From positions 53,231,501 through 53,295,500 of the forward strand of contig JANCRA010000001.1 of NCBI GenBank assembly GCA_024362935.1: a stretch of DNA of 64,000 bases. Reading direction: 5' to 3'. Source of the DNA: Setophaga petechia. Its lineage: Eukaryota > Chordata > Aves > Passeriformes > Parulidae. The notes beneath the pieces were generated by a model that was not told the DNA's origin, made no database searches, and saw only the letters and a program-made list of their open reading frames with translations. Below, one piece after another: positions 46,861 through 58,092 of this stretch. Numbering within the stretch: position 1 is the first letter of the stretch; each line of letters starts with the position of its first letter. Position numbers and translations under genes: made by a program.

Positions 46861-48966
46861 CCTAGGCTGATTGACCAGTTTAGGGGTTAGGGTTACGCCT
46901 AGGGTAAGGGTTTTTTAATCCAGAAAGCCCTGAGCTCCAGGCACACTGCAACTGCAAAAGGTATCCCAAGGGGAGCGCAAAAGCGCCGCGACATCGCTGC
47001 CTCCACAGCTTTTTCTTTGGTGCCATCCCTAACCCTAGGCTGATTTACCTGTCTAGGGCTAGGGTTAGGGTTAAGCCTAGGGTTAGGGTTTTTTAAATGA
47101 GAAAGGCTTGAGCTCCAGACACAATTCAGCAGGCAAAGGCATCCCAAGGGGATCGCAAAAGTGCCACAACATGGCTGCCTCCGCACATTTTTCCTTGGGA
47201 CCGTCCCTAACCCTAGGCTGATTGACCAGTTTAGGGGTTAGGGTTACGCCTAGGGTAAGGGTTTTTTAATCCAGAAAGCCCTGAGCTCCAGGCACACTGC
47301 AACTGCAAAAGGTATCCCAAGGGGAGCGCAAGAGCGCCACAACATGGCTGCCTCCACAGCTTTTTCTTTGGTGCCATCCCTAACCCTAGGCTGATTTACC
47401 TGTCTAGGGCTAGGGTTAGGGTTAAGCCTAGGGTTAGGGTTTTTGAAATGAGAAAGGCTTGAGCTCCAGACACAATTCAGCTGGCAAAGGCATCCCAAGG
47501 GGATCGAAAAAGTGCCACAACATGGCAGCCTCCGCACATTTTTCCTTGGGACCGTCCCGAAACCTAGGCTGATTGAGCAGTTTAGGGGTTAGGGTTACGC
47601 CTAGGGTAAGGGTTTTTTAATCCAGAAAGCCCTGAGCTCCAGGCACACTGCAACTGCAAAAGGTATCCCAAGGGGAGCGCAAAAGCGCCTCGACATCGCT
47701 GCCTCCACAGCTTTTTCTTTGGTGCCATCCCTAACCCTAGGCTGATTTACCTGTCTAGGGCTAGGGTTAGGGTTAAGCCTAGGGTTAGGGTTTTTGAAAT
47801 GAGAAAGGCTTGAGCTCCAGACACAATTCAGCTGGCAAAGGCATCCCAAGGGGATCGAAAAAGTGCCACAACATGGCTGCCTCCGCACATTTTTCCTTGG
47901 GACCGTCCCTAACCCTAGGCTGATTGACCAGTTTAGGGGTTAGGGTTACGCCTAGGGTGAGGGTTTTTTAATCCAGAAAGCCCTGAGCTCCAGGCACGCT
48001 GCAACTGCAAAAGGTATCCCAAGGGGAGCGCAAAAGCGCCGCGACATCGCTGCCTCCACAGCTTTTTCTTTGGTGCCATCCCTAACCCTAGGCTGATTTA
48101 CCTGTCTAGGGCTAGGGTTAGGGTTACGCCTAGGGTTAGGGTTTTTTAAATGAGAAAGGCTTGAGCTCCAGACACAATTCAGCTGGCAAAGGCATCCCAA
48201 GGGGTTCGAAAAAGTACCACAACATGGCTGCCTCCGCACATTTTTCCTTGGGACCGTCCCTAACCCTAGGCTGATTGACCAGTTTAGTAGTTAGGGTTAC
48301 GCCTAGGGTAAGGGTTTTTTAATCCAGAAAGCCCTGAGCTCCAGGCACACTGCAACTGCAAAAGGTATCCCAAGGGGAGCGCAAAAGCGCCGCGACATCG
48401 CTGCCTCCACAGCTTTTTCTTTGGTGCCATCCCTAACCCTAGGCTGATTTACCTGTCTAGGGCTAGGGTTAGGGTTACGCCTAGCGTTAAGGTTTTTTAA
48501 ATGAGAAAGGCTTGAGCTCCAGACACAATTCAGCTGGCAAAGGCATCCCAAGGGGATCGAAAAAGTGCCGCAACATGGCTGCCTCCGCACATTTTTCCTT
48601 GGGACCGTCCCTAACCCTAGGTTGATTGACCAGTTTAGTAGTTAGGGTTACGCCTAGGGTAAGGGTTTTTTAATCCAGAAAGCCCTGAGCTCCAGGCACA
48701 CTGCAACTGCAAAAGGTATCCCAAGGGGAGCGCAAAAGCGCCGCGACATCGCTGCCTCCACAGCTTTTTCTTTGGTGCCATCCCTAACCCTAGGCTGATT
48801 TACCTGTCTAGGGCTAGAGGTAGGGTTACGCCTAGGGTTAGGGTTTTTTAAATGAGAAAGGCTTGAGCTCCAGACACAATTCAGCTGGCAAAGGCATCCC
48901 AAGGGGATCGAAAAAGTGCCACAACATGGCTGCCTCCGCACATTTTTCCTTGGGACCGTCCCTAAC
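46861..48966 (+). repeat. Right-family HOR, six-unit copy (2106 bp)
   Basis: Starts with a unit whose half A reads GGGGATCGCAAAAGTGCC (about 47151). This marker also opens the blocks at 48967, 54583 and 58093. Then follow GCAAGAGCG (about 47330), CGCCTCGACATCG (about 47686), CTAGGGTGAGGG with CACGCTGCAACTG (about 47953-48005), CCTAGCGTTAAGG and a closing unit with CTAGAGGTAGGG (about 48815). Relative to the ten-unit version it lacks four units. Confidence 0.85.
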
Positions 48967-50721
48967 CCTAGGCTGATTGACCAGTTTAGGGGTTAGGGTT
49001 ACGCCTAGGGTAAGGGTTTTTTAATCCAGAAAGCCCTGAGCTCCAGGCACACTGCAACTGCAAAAGGTATCCCAAGGGGAGCGCAAAAGCGCCGCGACAT
49101 CGCTGCCTCCACAGCTTTTTCTTTGGTGCCATCCCTAACCCTAGGCTGATTTACCTGTCTAGGGCTAGGGTTAGGGTTAAGCCTAGGGTTAGGGTTTTTT
49201 AAATGAGAAAGGCTTGAGCTCCAGACACAATTCAGCAGGCAAAGGCATCCCAAGGGGATCGCAAAAGTGCCACAACATGGCTGCCTCCGCACATTTTTCC
49301 TTGGGACCGTCCCTAACCCTAGGCTGATTGACCAGTTTAGGGGTTAGGGTTACGCCTAGGGTAAGGGTTTTTTAATCCAGAAAGCTCTGAGCTCCAGGCA
49401 CACTGCAACTGCAAAAGGTATCCCAAGGGGAGCGCAAGAGCGCCACAACATGGCTGCCTCCACAGCTTTTTCTTTGGTGCCATCCCTAACCCTAGGCTGA
49501 TTTACCTGTCTAGGGCTAGGGTTAGGGTTAAGCCTAGGGTTAGGGTTTTTTAAATGAGAAAGGCTTGAGCTCCAGACACAATTCAGCTGGCAAAGGCATC
49601 CCAAGGGGATCGAAAAAGTGCCACAACATGGCTGCCTCCGCACATTTTTCCTTGGGACCGTCCCGAACCCTAGGCTGATTGACCAGTTTAGGGGTTAGGG
49701 TTACGCCTAGGGTAAGGGTTTTTTAATCCAGAAAGCCCTGAGCTCCAGGCACACTGCAACTGCAAAAGGTATCCCAAGGGGAGCGCAAAAGCGCCTCGAC
49801 ATCGCTGCCTCCACAGCTTTTTCTTTGGTGCCATCCCTAACCCTAGGCTGATTTACCTGTCTAGGGCTAGGGTTAGGGTTAAGCCTAGGGTTAGGGTTTT
49901 TGAAATGAGAAAGGCTTGAGCTCCAGACACAATTCAGCTGGCAAAGGCATCCCAAGGGGATCGAAAAAGTGCCACAACATGGCTGCCTCCGCACATTTTT
50001 CCTTGGGACCGTCCCTAACCCTAGGCTGATTGACCAGTTTAGGGGTTAGGGTTACGCCTAGGGTGAGGGTTTTTAAATCCAGAAAGCCCTGAGTTCCAGG
50101 CACGCTGCAACTGCAAAAGGTATCCCAAGGGGAGCGCAAAAGCGCCGCGACATCGCTGCCTCCACAGCTTTTTCTTTGGTGCCATCCCTAACCCTAGGCT
50201 GATTTACCTGTCTAGGGCTATGGTTAGGGTTACGCCTAGGGTTAGGGTTTTTGAAATGAGAAAGGCTTGAGCTCCAGACACAATTCAGCAGGCAAAGGCA
50301 TCCCAAGGGGATCGAAAAAGTGCCACAACATGGCTGCCTCCCCACATTTTTCCTTGGGACCGTCCCTAACCCTAGGCTGATTGACCAGTTTAGGGGTTAG
50401 GGTTACGCCTAGGGTAAGGGTTTTTTAATCCAGAAAGCCCTGAGCTCCAGGCACACTGCAACTGCAAAAGGTATCCCAAGGGGAGCGCAAGAGCGCCACA
50501 ACATGGCTGCCTCCACAGCTTTTTCTTTGGTGCCATCCCTAACCCTAGGCTGATTTACCTGTCTAGGGCTAGGGTTAGGGTTACGCCTAGGGTTAGGGTT
50601 TTTTAAATGAGAAAGGCTTGAGCTCCAGACACAATTAAGCAGGCAAAGGCATCCCAAGGGGATCGAAAAAGTGCCACAACATGGCTGCCTCCGCACATTT
50701 TTCCTTGGGACCGTCCCTAAC

Positions 50722-52476
50722 CCTAGGCTGATTGACCAGTTTAGTAGTTAGGGTTACGCCTAGGGTAAGGGTTTTTTAATCCAGAAAGCCCTGAGCTCCA
50801 GGCACACTGCAACTGCAAAAGGTATCCCAAGGGGAGCGCAAAAGCGCCGCGACATCGCTGCCTCCACAGCTTTTTCTTTGGTGCCATCCCTAACCCTAGG
50901 CTGATTTACCTGTCTAGGGCTAGGGTTAGGGTTACGCCTAGCGTTAAGGTTTTTGAAATGAGAAAGGCTTGAGCTCCAGACACAATTCAGCTGGCAAAGG
51001 CATCCCAAGGGGATCGAAAAAGTGCCGCAACATGGCTGCCTCCGCACATTTTTCCTTGGGACCGTCCCTAACCCTAGGTTGATTGACCAGTTTAGTAGTT
51101 AGGGTTACGCCTAGGGTAAGGGTTTTTTAATCCAGAAAGCCCTGAGCTCCAGGCACACTGCAACTGCAAAAGGTATCCCAAGGGGAGCGCAAAAGCGCCG
51201 CGACATCGCTGCCTCCACAGCTTTTTCTTTGGTGCCATCCCTAACCCTAGGCTGATTTACCTGTCTAGGGCTAGAGTGAGGGTTACGCCTAGGGTTAGGG
51301 TTTTTTAAATGAGAAAGGCTTGAGCTCCAGACACAATTCAGCAGGCAAAGGCATCCCAAGGGGATCGAAAAAGTGCCACAACATGGCTGCCTCCCCACAT
51401 TTTTCCTTGGGACCGTCCCTAACCCTAGGCTGATTGACCAGTTTAGGGGTTAGGGTTACGCCTAGGGTAAGGGTTTTTTAATCCAGAAAGCCCTGAGCTC
51501 CAGGCACACTGCAACTGCAAAAGGTATCCCAAGGGGAGCCCAAAAGCTCCACAACATGGCTGCCTCCACAGCTTTTTCTTTGGTGCCATCCCTAACCCTA
51601 GGCTGATTTACCTGTCTAGGGCTAGGGTTAGGGTTACGCCTAGGGTTAGGGTTTTTTAAATGAGAAAGGCTTGAGCTCCAGACACAATTCAGCTGGCAAA
51701 GGCATCCCAAGAGGATCGAAAAAGTGCCGCAACATGGCTGACTCCGCACATTTTTCCTTGGGACCGTCCCTAACCCTAGGCTGATTGACCAGTTTAGGAG
51801 ATAGGGTCACGCCTAGGGTAAGGGTTTTTTAATCCAGAAAGCCCTGAGCTCCAGGCACGCTGCCACTGCAAAAGGTATCCCAAGGGGAGCGCAAAAGCTC
51901 CACAACATGGCTGCCTCCACAGCTTTTTCTTTGCTGCCATCCCTAACCCTAGGCTGATTTACCTGTCTAGGGCTAGGGTTAGGGTTAAGCCTAGGGTTAG
52001 GGTTTTTGAAATGAGAAAGGCTTGAGCTCCAGACACAATTCAGCAGGCAAAGGCATCCCAAGGGGATCGAAAAAGTGCCACAACATGGCTGCCTCCCCAC
52101 ATTTTTCCTTGGGACCGTCCCTAACCCTAGGCTGATTGACCAGTTTAGGGGTTAGGGTTACGCCTAGGGTAAGGGTTTTTTAATCCAGAAAGCCCTGAGC
52201 TCCAGGCACACTGCAACTGCAAAAGGTATCCCAAGGGGAGCGCAAAAGCGCCGCGACATCGCTGCCTCCACAGCTTTTTCTTTGGTGCCATCCCTAACCC
52301 TAGGCTGATTTACCTGTCTAGGGCTAGAGTGAGGGTTACGCCTAGGGTTAGGGTTTTTTAAATGAGAAAGGCTTGAGCTCCAGACACAATTCAGCAGGCA
52401 AAGGCATCCCAAGGGGATCGAAAAAGTGCCACAACATGGCTGCCTCCGCACATTTTTCCTTGGGACCGTCCCTAAC
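50722..52476 (+). repeat. Five-unit tandem duplication, copy 1 (1755 bp)
   Basis: Five units whose first four classes recur at a distance of exactly 5 x 351 bp. The classes are CCTAGCGTTAAGG, CTAGAGTGAGGG, CAAGAGGATCG with GGCTGACTCCG (about 51710-51738), and CACGCTGCCACTG with TTTGCTGCC. The fourth half A differs between copies (TTTTTGAAATGAG here), so the right edge of the homology lies inside it. Confidence 0.85.
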
Positions 52477-53728
52477 CCTAGGCTGATTGACCAGTTTAGT
52501 AGTTAGGGTTACGCCTAGGGTAAGGGTTTTTTAATCCAGAAAGCCCTGAGCTCCAGGCACACTGCAACTGCAAAAGGTATCCCAAGGGGAGCGCAAAAGC
52601 GCCGCGACATCGCTGCCTCCACAGCTTTTTCTTTGGTGCCATCCCTAACCCTAAGCTGATTTACCTGTCTAGGGCTAGGGTTAGGGTTACGCCTAGCGTT
52701 AAGGTTTTTTAAATGAGAAAGGCTTGAGCTCCAGACACAATTCAGCTGGCAAAGGCATCCCAAGGGGATCGAAAAAGTGCCGCAACATGGCTGCCTCCGC
52801 ACATTTTTCCTTGGGACCGTCCCTAACCCTAGGTTGATTGACCAGTTTAGTAGTTAGGGTTACGCCTAGGGTAAGGGTTTTTTAATCCAGAAAGCCCTGA
52901 GCTCCAGGCACACTGCAACTGCAAAAGGTATCCCAAGGGGAGCGCAAAAGCGCCGCGACATCGCTGCCTCCACAGCTTTTTCTTTGGTGCCATCCCTAAC
53001 CCTAGGCTGATTTACCTGTCTAGGGCTAGAGTGAGGGTTATGCCTAGGGTTAGGGTTTTTTAAATGAGAAAGGCTTGAGCTCCAGACACAATTCAGCAGG
53101 CAAAGGCATCCCAAGGGGATCGAAAAAGTGCCACAACATGGCTGCCTCCCCACATTTTTCCTTGGGACCGTCCCTAACCCTAGGCTGATTGACCAGTTTA
53201 GGGGTTAGGGTTACGCCTAGGGTAAGGGTTTTTTAATCCAGAAAGCCCTGATCTCCAGGCACACTGCAACTGCAAAAGGTATCCCAAGGGGAGCCCAAAA
53301 GCTCCACAACATGGCTGCCTCCACAGCTTTTTCTTTGGTGCCATCCCTAACCCTAGGCTGATTTACCTGTCTAGGGCTAGGGTTAGGGTTACGCCTAGGG
53401 TTAGGGTTTTTTAAATGAGAAAGGCTTGAGCTCCAGACACAATTCAGCTGGCAAAGGCATCCCAAGAGGATCGAAAAAGTGCCGCAACATGGCTGACTCC
53501 GCACATTTTTCCTTGGGACCGTCCCTAACCCTAGGCTGATTGACCAGTTTAGGAGTTAGGGTCACGCCTAGGGTAAGGGTTTTTTAATCCAGAAAGCCCT
53601 GAGCTCCAGGCACGCTGCCACTGCAAAAGGTATCCCAAGGGGAGCGCAAAAGCTCCACAACATGGCTGCCTCCACAGCTTTTTCTTTGCTGCCATCCCTA
53701 ACCCTAGGCTGATTTACCTGTCTAGGGC
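52477..53728 (+). repeat. Five-unit tandem duplication, copy 2 (homologous part)
   Basis: Matches 50722-51973 with the same rare GGCTGACTCCG (about 53491) and CAAGAGGATCG (about 53463). After TTTGCTGCC the following half A reads CGCCTAAGGTTAGGG with CAGCAGGTAAAGG and no longer matches copy 1. The end coordinate is approximate. Confidence 0.82.
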
Positions 53729-54582
53729 TAGGGTTAGGGTTACGCCTAAGGTTAGGGTTTTTTAAATGAGAAAGGCTTGAGCTCCAGACACAATTCAGCA
53801 GGTAAAGGCATCCCAAGGGGATCGAAAAAGTGCCACAACATGGCTGCCTCCGCACATTTTTCCTTGGGACCGTCCCTAACCCTAGGCTGATTGACTAGTT
53901 TAGTAGTTAGGGTTACGCCTATGGTAAGGGTTTTTTAATCCAGAAAGCCCTGAGCTCCAGGCACACTGCAACTGCAAAAAGTATCCCAAGGGGAGCGCAA
54001 AAGCGCCGCGACATGGCTGCCTCCACAGCTTTTTCTTTGGTGCCATCCCTAACCCTAGGCTGATTTACCTGTCTAGGGCTAGAGTTAGGGTTACGCCTAG
54101 GGTTAGGGTTTTTTAAATGAGAAAGGCTTGAGCTCCAGACACAATTCAGCTGGCAAAGGCATCCCAAGGGGATCGAAAAAGTGCCACAACATGGCTGCCT
54201 CCGCACATTTTTCCTTGGGACCGTCCCTAACCCTAGGCTGATTGAGCAGTTTAGGGGTTAGGGTTACGCCTAGGGTAAGGGTTTTTTAATCCAGAAAGCC
54301 CTGAGCTCCAGGCACACTGCAACTGCAAAAGGTATCCCAAGGGGAGCGCAAAAGCGCCTCGACATCGCTGCCTCCACAGCTTTTTCTTTGGTGCCATCCC
54401 TAACCCTAGGCTGATTTACCTGTCTAGGGCTAGGGTTAGGGTTAAGCCTAGGGTTAGGGTTTTTGAAATGAGAAAGGCTTGAGCTCCAGACACAATTCAG
54501 CTGGCAAAGGCATCCCAAGGGGATCGAAAAAGTGCCACAACATGGCTGCCTCCGCACATTTTTCCTTGGGACCGTCCCTAAC

Positions 54583-57500
54583 CCTAGGCTGATTGACCAG
54601 TTTAGGGGTTAGGGTTACGCCTAGGGTAAGGGTTTTTTAATCCAGAAAGCCCTGAGCTCCAGGCACACTGCAACTGCAAAAGGTATCCCAAGGGGAGCGC
54701 AAAAGCGCCGCGACATCGCTGCCTCCACAGCTTTTTCTTTGGTGCCATCCCTAACCCTAGGCTGATTTACCTGTCTAGGGCTAGGGTTAGGGTTAAGCCT
54801 AGGGTTAGGGTTTTTTAAATGAGAAAGGCTTGAGCTCCAGACACAATTGAGCTGGCAAAGGCATCCCAAGGGGATCGCAAAAGTGCCACAACATGGCTGC
54901 CTCCGCACATTTTTCCTTGGGACCGTCCCTAACCCTAGGCTGATTGACCAGTTTAGGGGTTAGGGTTACGCCTAGGGTAAGGGTTTTTTAATCCAGAAAG
55001 CTCTGAGCTCCAGGCACACTGCAACTGCAAAAGGTATCCCAAGGGGAGCGCAAGAGCGCCACAACATGGCTGCCTCCACAGCTTTTTCTTTGGTGCCATC
55101 CCTAACCCTAGGCTGATTTACCTGTCTAGGGCTAGGGTTAGGGTTAAGCCTAGGGTTAGGGTTTTTTAAATGAGAAAGGCTTGAGCTCCAGACACAATTC
55201 AGCTGGCAAAGGCATCCCAAGGGGATCGAAAAAGTGCCACAACATGGCTGCCTCCGCACATTTTTCCTTGGGACCGTCCCGAACCCTAGGCTGATTGACC
55301 AGTTTAGGGGTTAGGGTTACGCCTAGGGTAAGGGTTTTTTAATCCAGAAAGCCCTGAGCTCCAGGCACACTGCAACTGCAAAAGGTATCCCAAGGGGAGC
55401 GCAAAAGCGCCTCGACATCGCTGCCTCCTCAGCTTTTTCTTTGGTGCCATCCCTAACCCTAGGCTGATTTACCTGTCTAGGGCTAGGGTTAGGGTTAAGC
55501 CTAGGGTTAGGGTTTTTGAAATGAGAAAGGCTTGAGCTCCAGACACAATTCAGCTGGCAAAGGCATCCCAAGGGGATCGAAAAAGTGCCACAACATGGCT
55601 GCCTCCGCACATTTTTCCTTGGGACCGTCCCTAACCCTAGGCTGATTGACCAGTTTAGGGGTTAGGGTTACGCCTAGGGTGAGGGTTTTTTAATCCAGAA
55701 AGCCCTGAGCTCCAGGCACGCTGCAACTGCAAAAGGTATCCCAAGGGGAGCGCAAAAGCGCCGCGACATGGCTGCCTCCACAGCTTTTTATTTGGTGCCA
55801 TCCCTAACCCTAGGCTGATTTACCTGTCTAGGGCTAGGGTTAGGGTTAAGCCTAGGGTTAGGGTTTTTGAAATGAGAAAGGCTTGAGCTCCAGACACAAT
55901 TCAGCAGGCAAAGGCATCCCAAGGGGATCGAAAAAGTGCCACAACATGGCTGCCTCCCCACATTTTTCCTTGGGACCGTCCCTAACCCTAGGCTGATTGA
56001 CCAGTTTAGGGGTTAGGGTTACGCCTAGGGTAAGGGTTTTTTAATCCAGAAAGCCCTGAGCTCCAGGCACACTGCAACTGCAAAAGGTATCCCAAGGGGA
56101 GCGCAAGAGCGCCACAACATGGCTGCCTCCACAGCTTTTTCTTTGGTGCCATCCCTAACCCTAGGCTGATTTACCTGTCTAGGGCTAGGGTTAGGGTTAC
56201 GCCTAGGGTTAGGGTTTTTTAAATGAGAAAGGCTTGAGCTCCAGACACAATTCAGCAGGCAAAGGCATCCCAAGGGGATCGAAAAAGTGCCACAACATGG
56301 CTGCCTCCGCACATTTTTCCTTGGGACCGTCCCTAACCCTAGGCTGATTGACCAGTTTAGTAGTTAGGGTTACGCCTAGGGTAAGGGTTTTTTAATCCAG
56401 AAAGCCCTGAGCTCCAGGCACACTGCAACTGCAAAAGGTATCCCAAGGGGAGGGCAAAAGCGCCGCGACATCGCTGCCTCCACAGCTTTTTCTTTGGTGC
56501 CATCCCTAACCCTAGGCTGATTTACCTGTCTAGGGCTAGGGTTAGGGTTACGCCTAGCTTTAAGGTTTTTTAAATGAGAAAGGCTTGAGCTCCAGACACA
56601 ATTCAGCTGGCAAAGGCATCCCAAGGGGATCGAAAAAGTGCCGCAACATGGCTGCCTCCGCACATTTTTCCTTGGGACCGTCCCTAACCCTAGGTTGATT
56701 GACCAGTTTAGTAGTTAGGGTTACGCCTAGGGTAAGGTTTTTTTAATCCAGAAAGCCCTGAGCTCCAGGCACACTGCAACTGCAAAAGGTATCCCAAGGG
56801 GAGCGCAAAAGCGCCGCGACATCGCTGCCTCCACAGCTTTTTCTTTGGTGCCATCCCTAACCCTAGGCTGATTTACCTGTCTAGGGCTAGAGTGAGGGTT
56901 ACGCCTAGGGTTAGGGTTTTTTAAATGAGAAAGGCTTGAGCTCCAGACACAATTCGGCAGGCAAAGGCATCCCAAGGGGATCGAAAAAGTGCCACAACAT
57001 GGCTGCCTCCGCACATTTTTCCTTGGGACCGTCCCTAACCCTAGGCTGATTGACCAGTTTAGGGGTTAGGGTTACGCCTAGGGTAAGGGTTTTTTAATCC
57101 AGAAAGCCCTGAGCTCCAGGCACACTGCAACTGCAAAAGGTATCCCAAGGGGAGCCCAAAAGCTCCACAACATGGCTGCCTCCACAGCTTTTTCTTTGGT
57201 GCCATCCCTAACCCTAGGCTGATTTACCTGTCTAGGGCTAGGGTTAGGGTTACGCCTAGGGTTAGGGTTTTTTAAATGAGAAAGGCTTGAGCTCCAGACA
57301 CAATTCAGCTGGCAAAGGCATCCCAAGAGGATCGAAAAAGTGCCGCAACATGGCTGACTCCGCACATTTTTCCTTGGGACCGTCCCTAACCCTAGGCTGA
57401 TTGACCAGTTTAGGAGTTAGGGTCACGCCTAGGGTAAGGGTTTTTTAATCCAGAAAGCCCTGAGCTCCAGGCACGCTGCCACTGCAAAAGGTATCCCAAG

Positions 57501-58092
57501 GGGAGCGCAAAAGCTCCACAACATGGCTGCCTCCACAGCTTTTTCTTTGCTGCCATCCCTAACCCTAGGCTGATTTACCTGTCTAGGGCTAGGGTTAGGG
57601 TTACGCCTAGGGTTAGGGTTTTTTAAATGAGAAAGGCTTGAGCTCCAGACACAATTCAGCAGGTAAAGGCATCCCAAGGGGATCGAAAAAGTGCCACAAC
57701 ATGGCTGCCTCCGCACATTTTTCCTTGGGACCGTCCCTAACCCTAGGCTGATTGACTAGTTTAGTAGTTAGGGTTACGCCTAGGGTAAGGGTTTTTTAAT
57801 CCAGAAAGCCCTGAGCTCCAGGCACACTGCAACTGCAAAAAGTATCCCAAGGGGAGCGCAAAAGCGCCGCGACATGGCTGCCTCCACAGCTTTTTCTTTG
57901 GTGCCATCCCTAACCCTAGGCTGATTTACCTGTCTAGGGCTAGAGTTAGGGTTACGCCTAGGGTTAGGGTTTTTTAAATGAGAAAGGCTTGAGCTCCAGA
58001 CACAATTCAGCTGGCAAAGGCATCCCAAGGGGATCGAAAAAGTGCCACAACATGGCTGCCTCCGCACATTTTTCGTTGGGACCGTCCCTAAC
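54583..58092 (+). repeat. Right-family HOR, ten-unit copy (3510 bp)
   Basis: Exactly ten units and no indel. Order: GATCGCAAAAGTGCC (about 54873), AAAGCTCTGAGC with GCAAGAGCG, CGCCTCGACATCG, CTAGGGTGAGGG with CACGCTGCAACTG, GCAAGAGCG, CCTAGCTTTAAGG, CTAGAGTGAGGG, CAAGAGGATCG with GGCTGACTCCG, CACGCTGCCACTG with TTTGCTGCC, GACTAGTTTAGTAG with CAAAAAGTATCCC. This is the cleanest version of the right-family HOR in the window and a good reference for it. Confidence 0.9.

Larger units (their letters stand above)
48967..54582 (+). repeat. Right-family HOR, sixteen-unit copy (5616 bp)
   Basis: Marker order: GATCGCAAAAGTGCC, AAAGCTCTGAGC with GCAAGAGCG (about 49383-49435), CGCCTCGACATCG, CTAGGGTGAGGG with CACGCTGCAACTG, a second GCAAGAGCG, CCTAGCGTTAAGG, CTAGAGTGAGGG, CAAGAGGATCG with GGCTGACTCCG, CACGCTGCCACTG with TTTGCTGCC. 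A five-unit segment is then repeated (from 52477), followed by GACTAGTTTAGTAG and a further CGCCTCGACATCG unit. It equals the ten-unit version at 54583 plus the five-unit duplication and one more unit. The length matches the 16-mer of the left family by coincidence. Confidence 0.88.
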
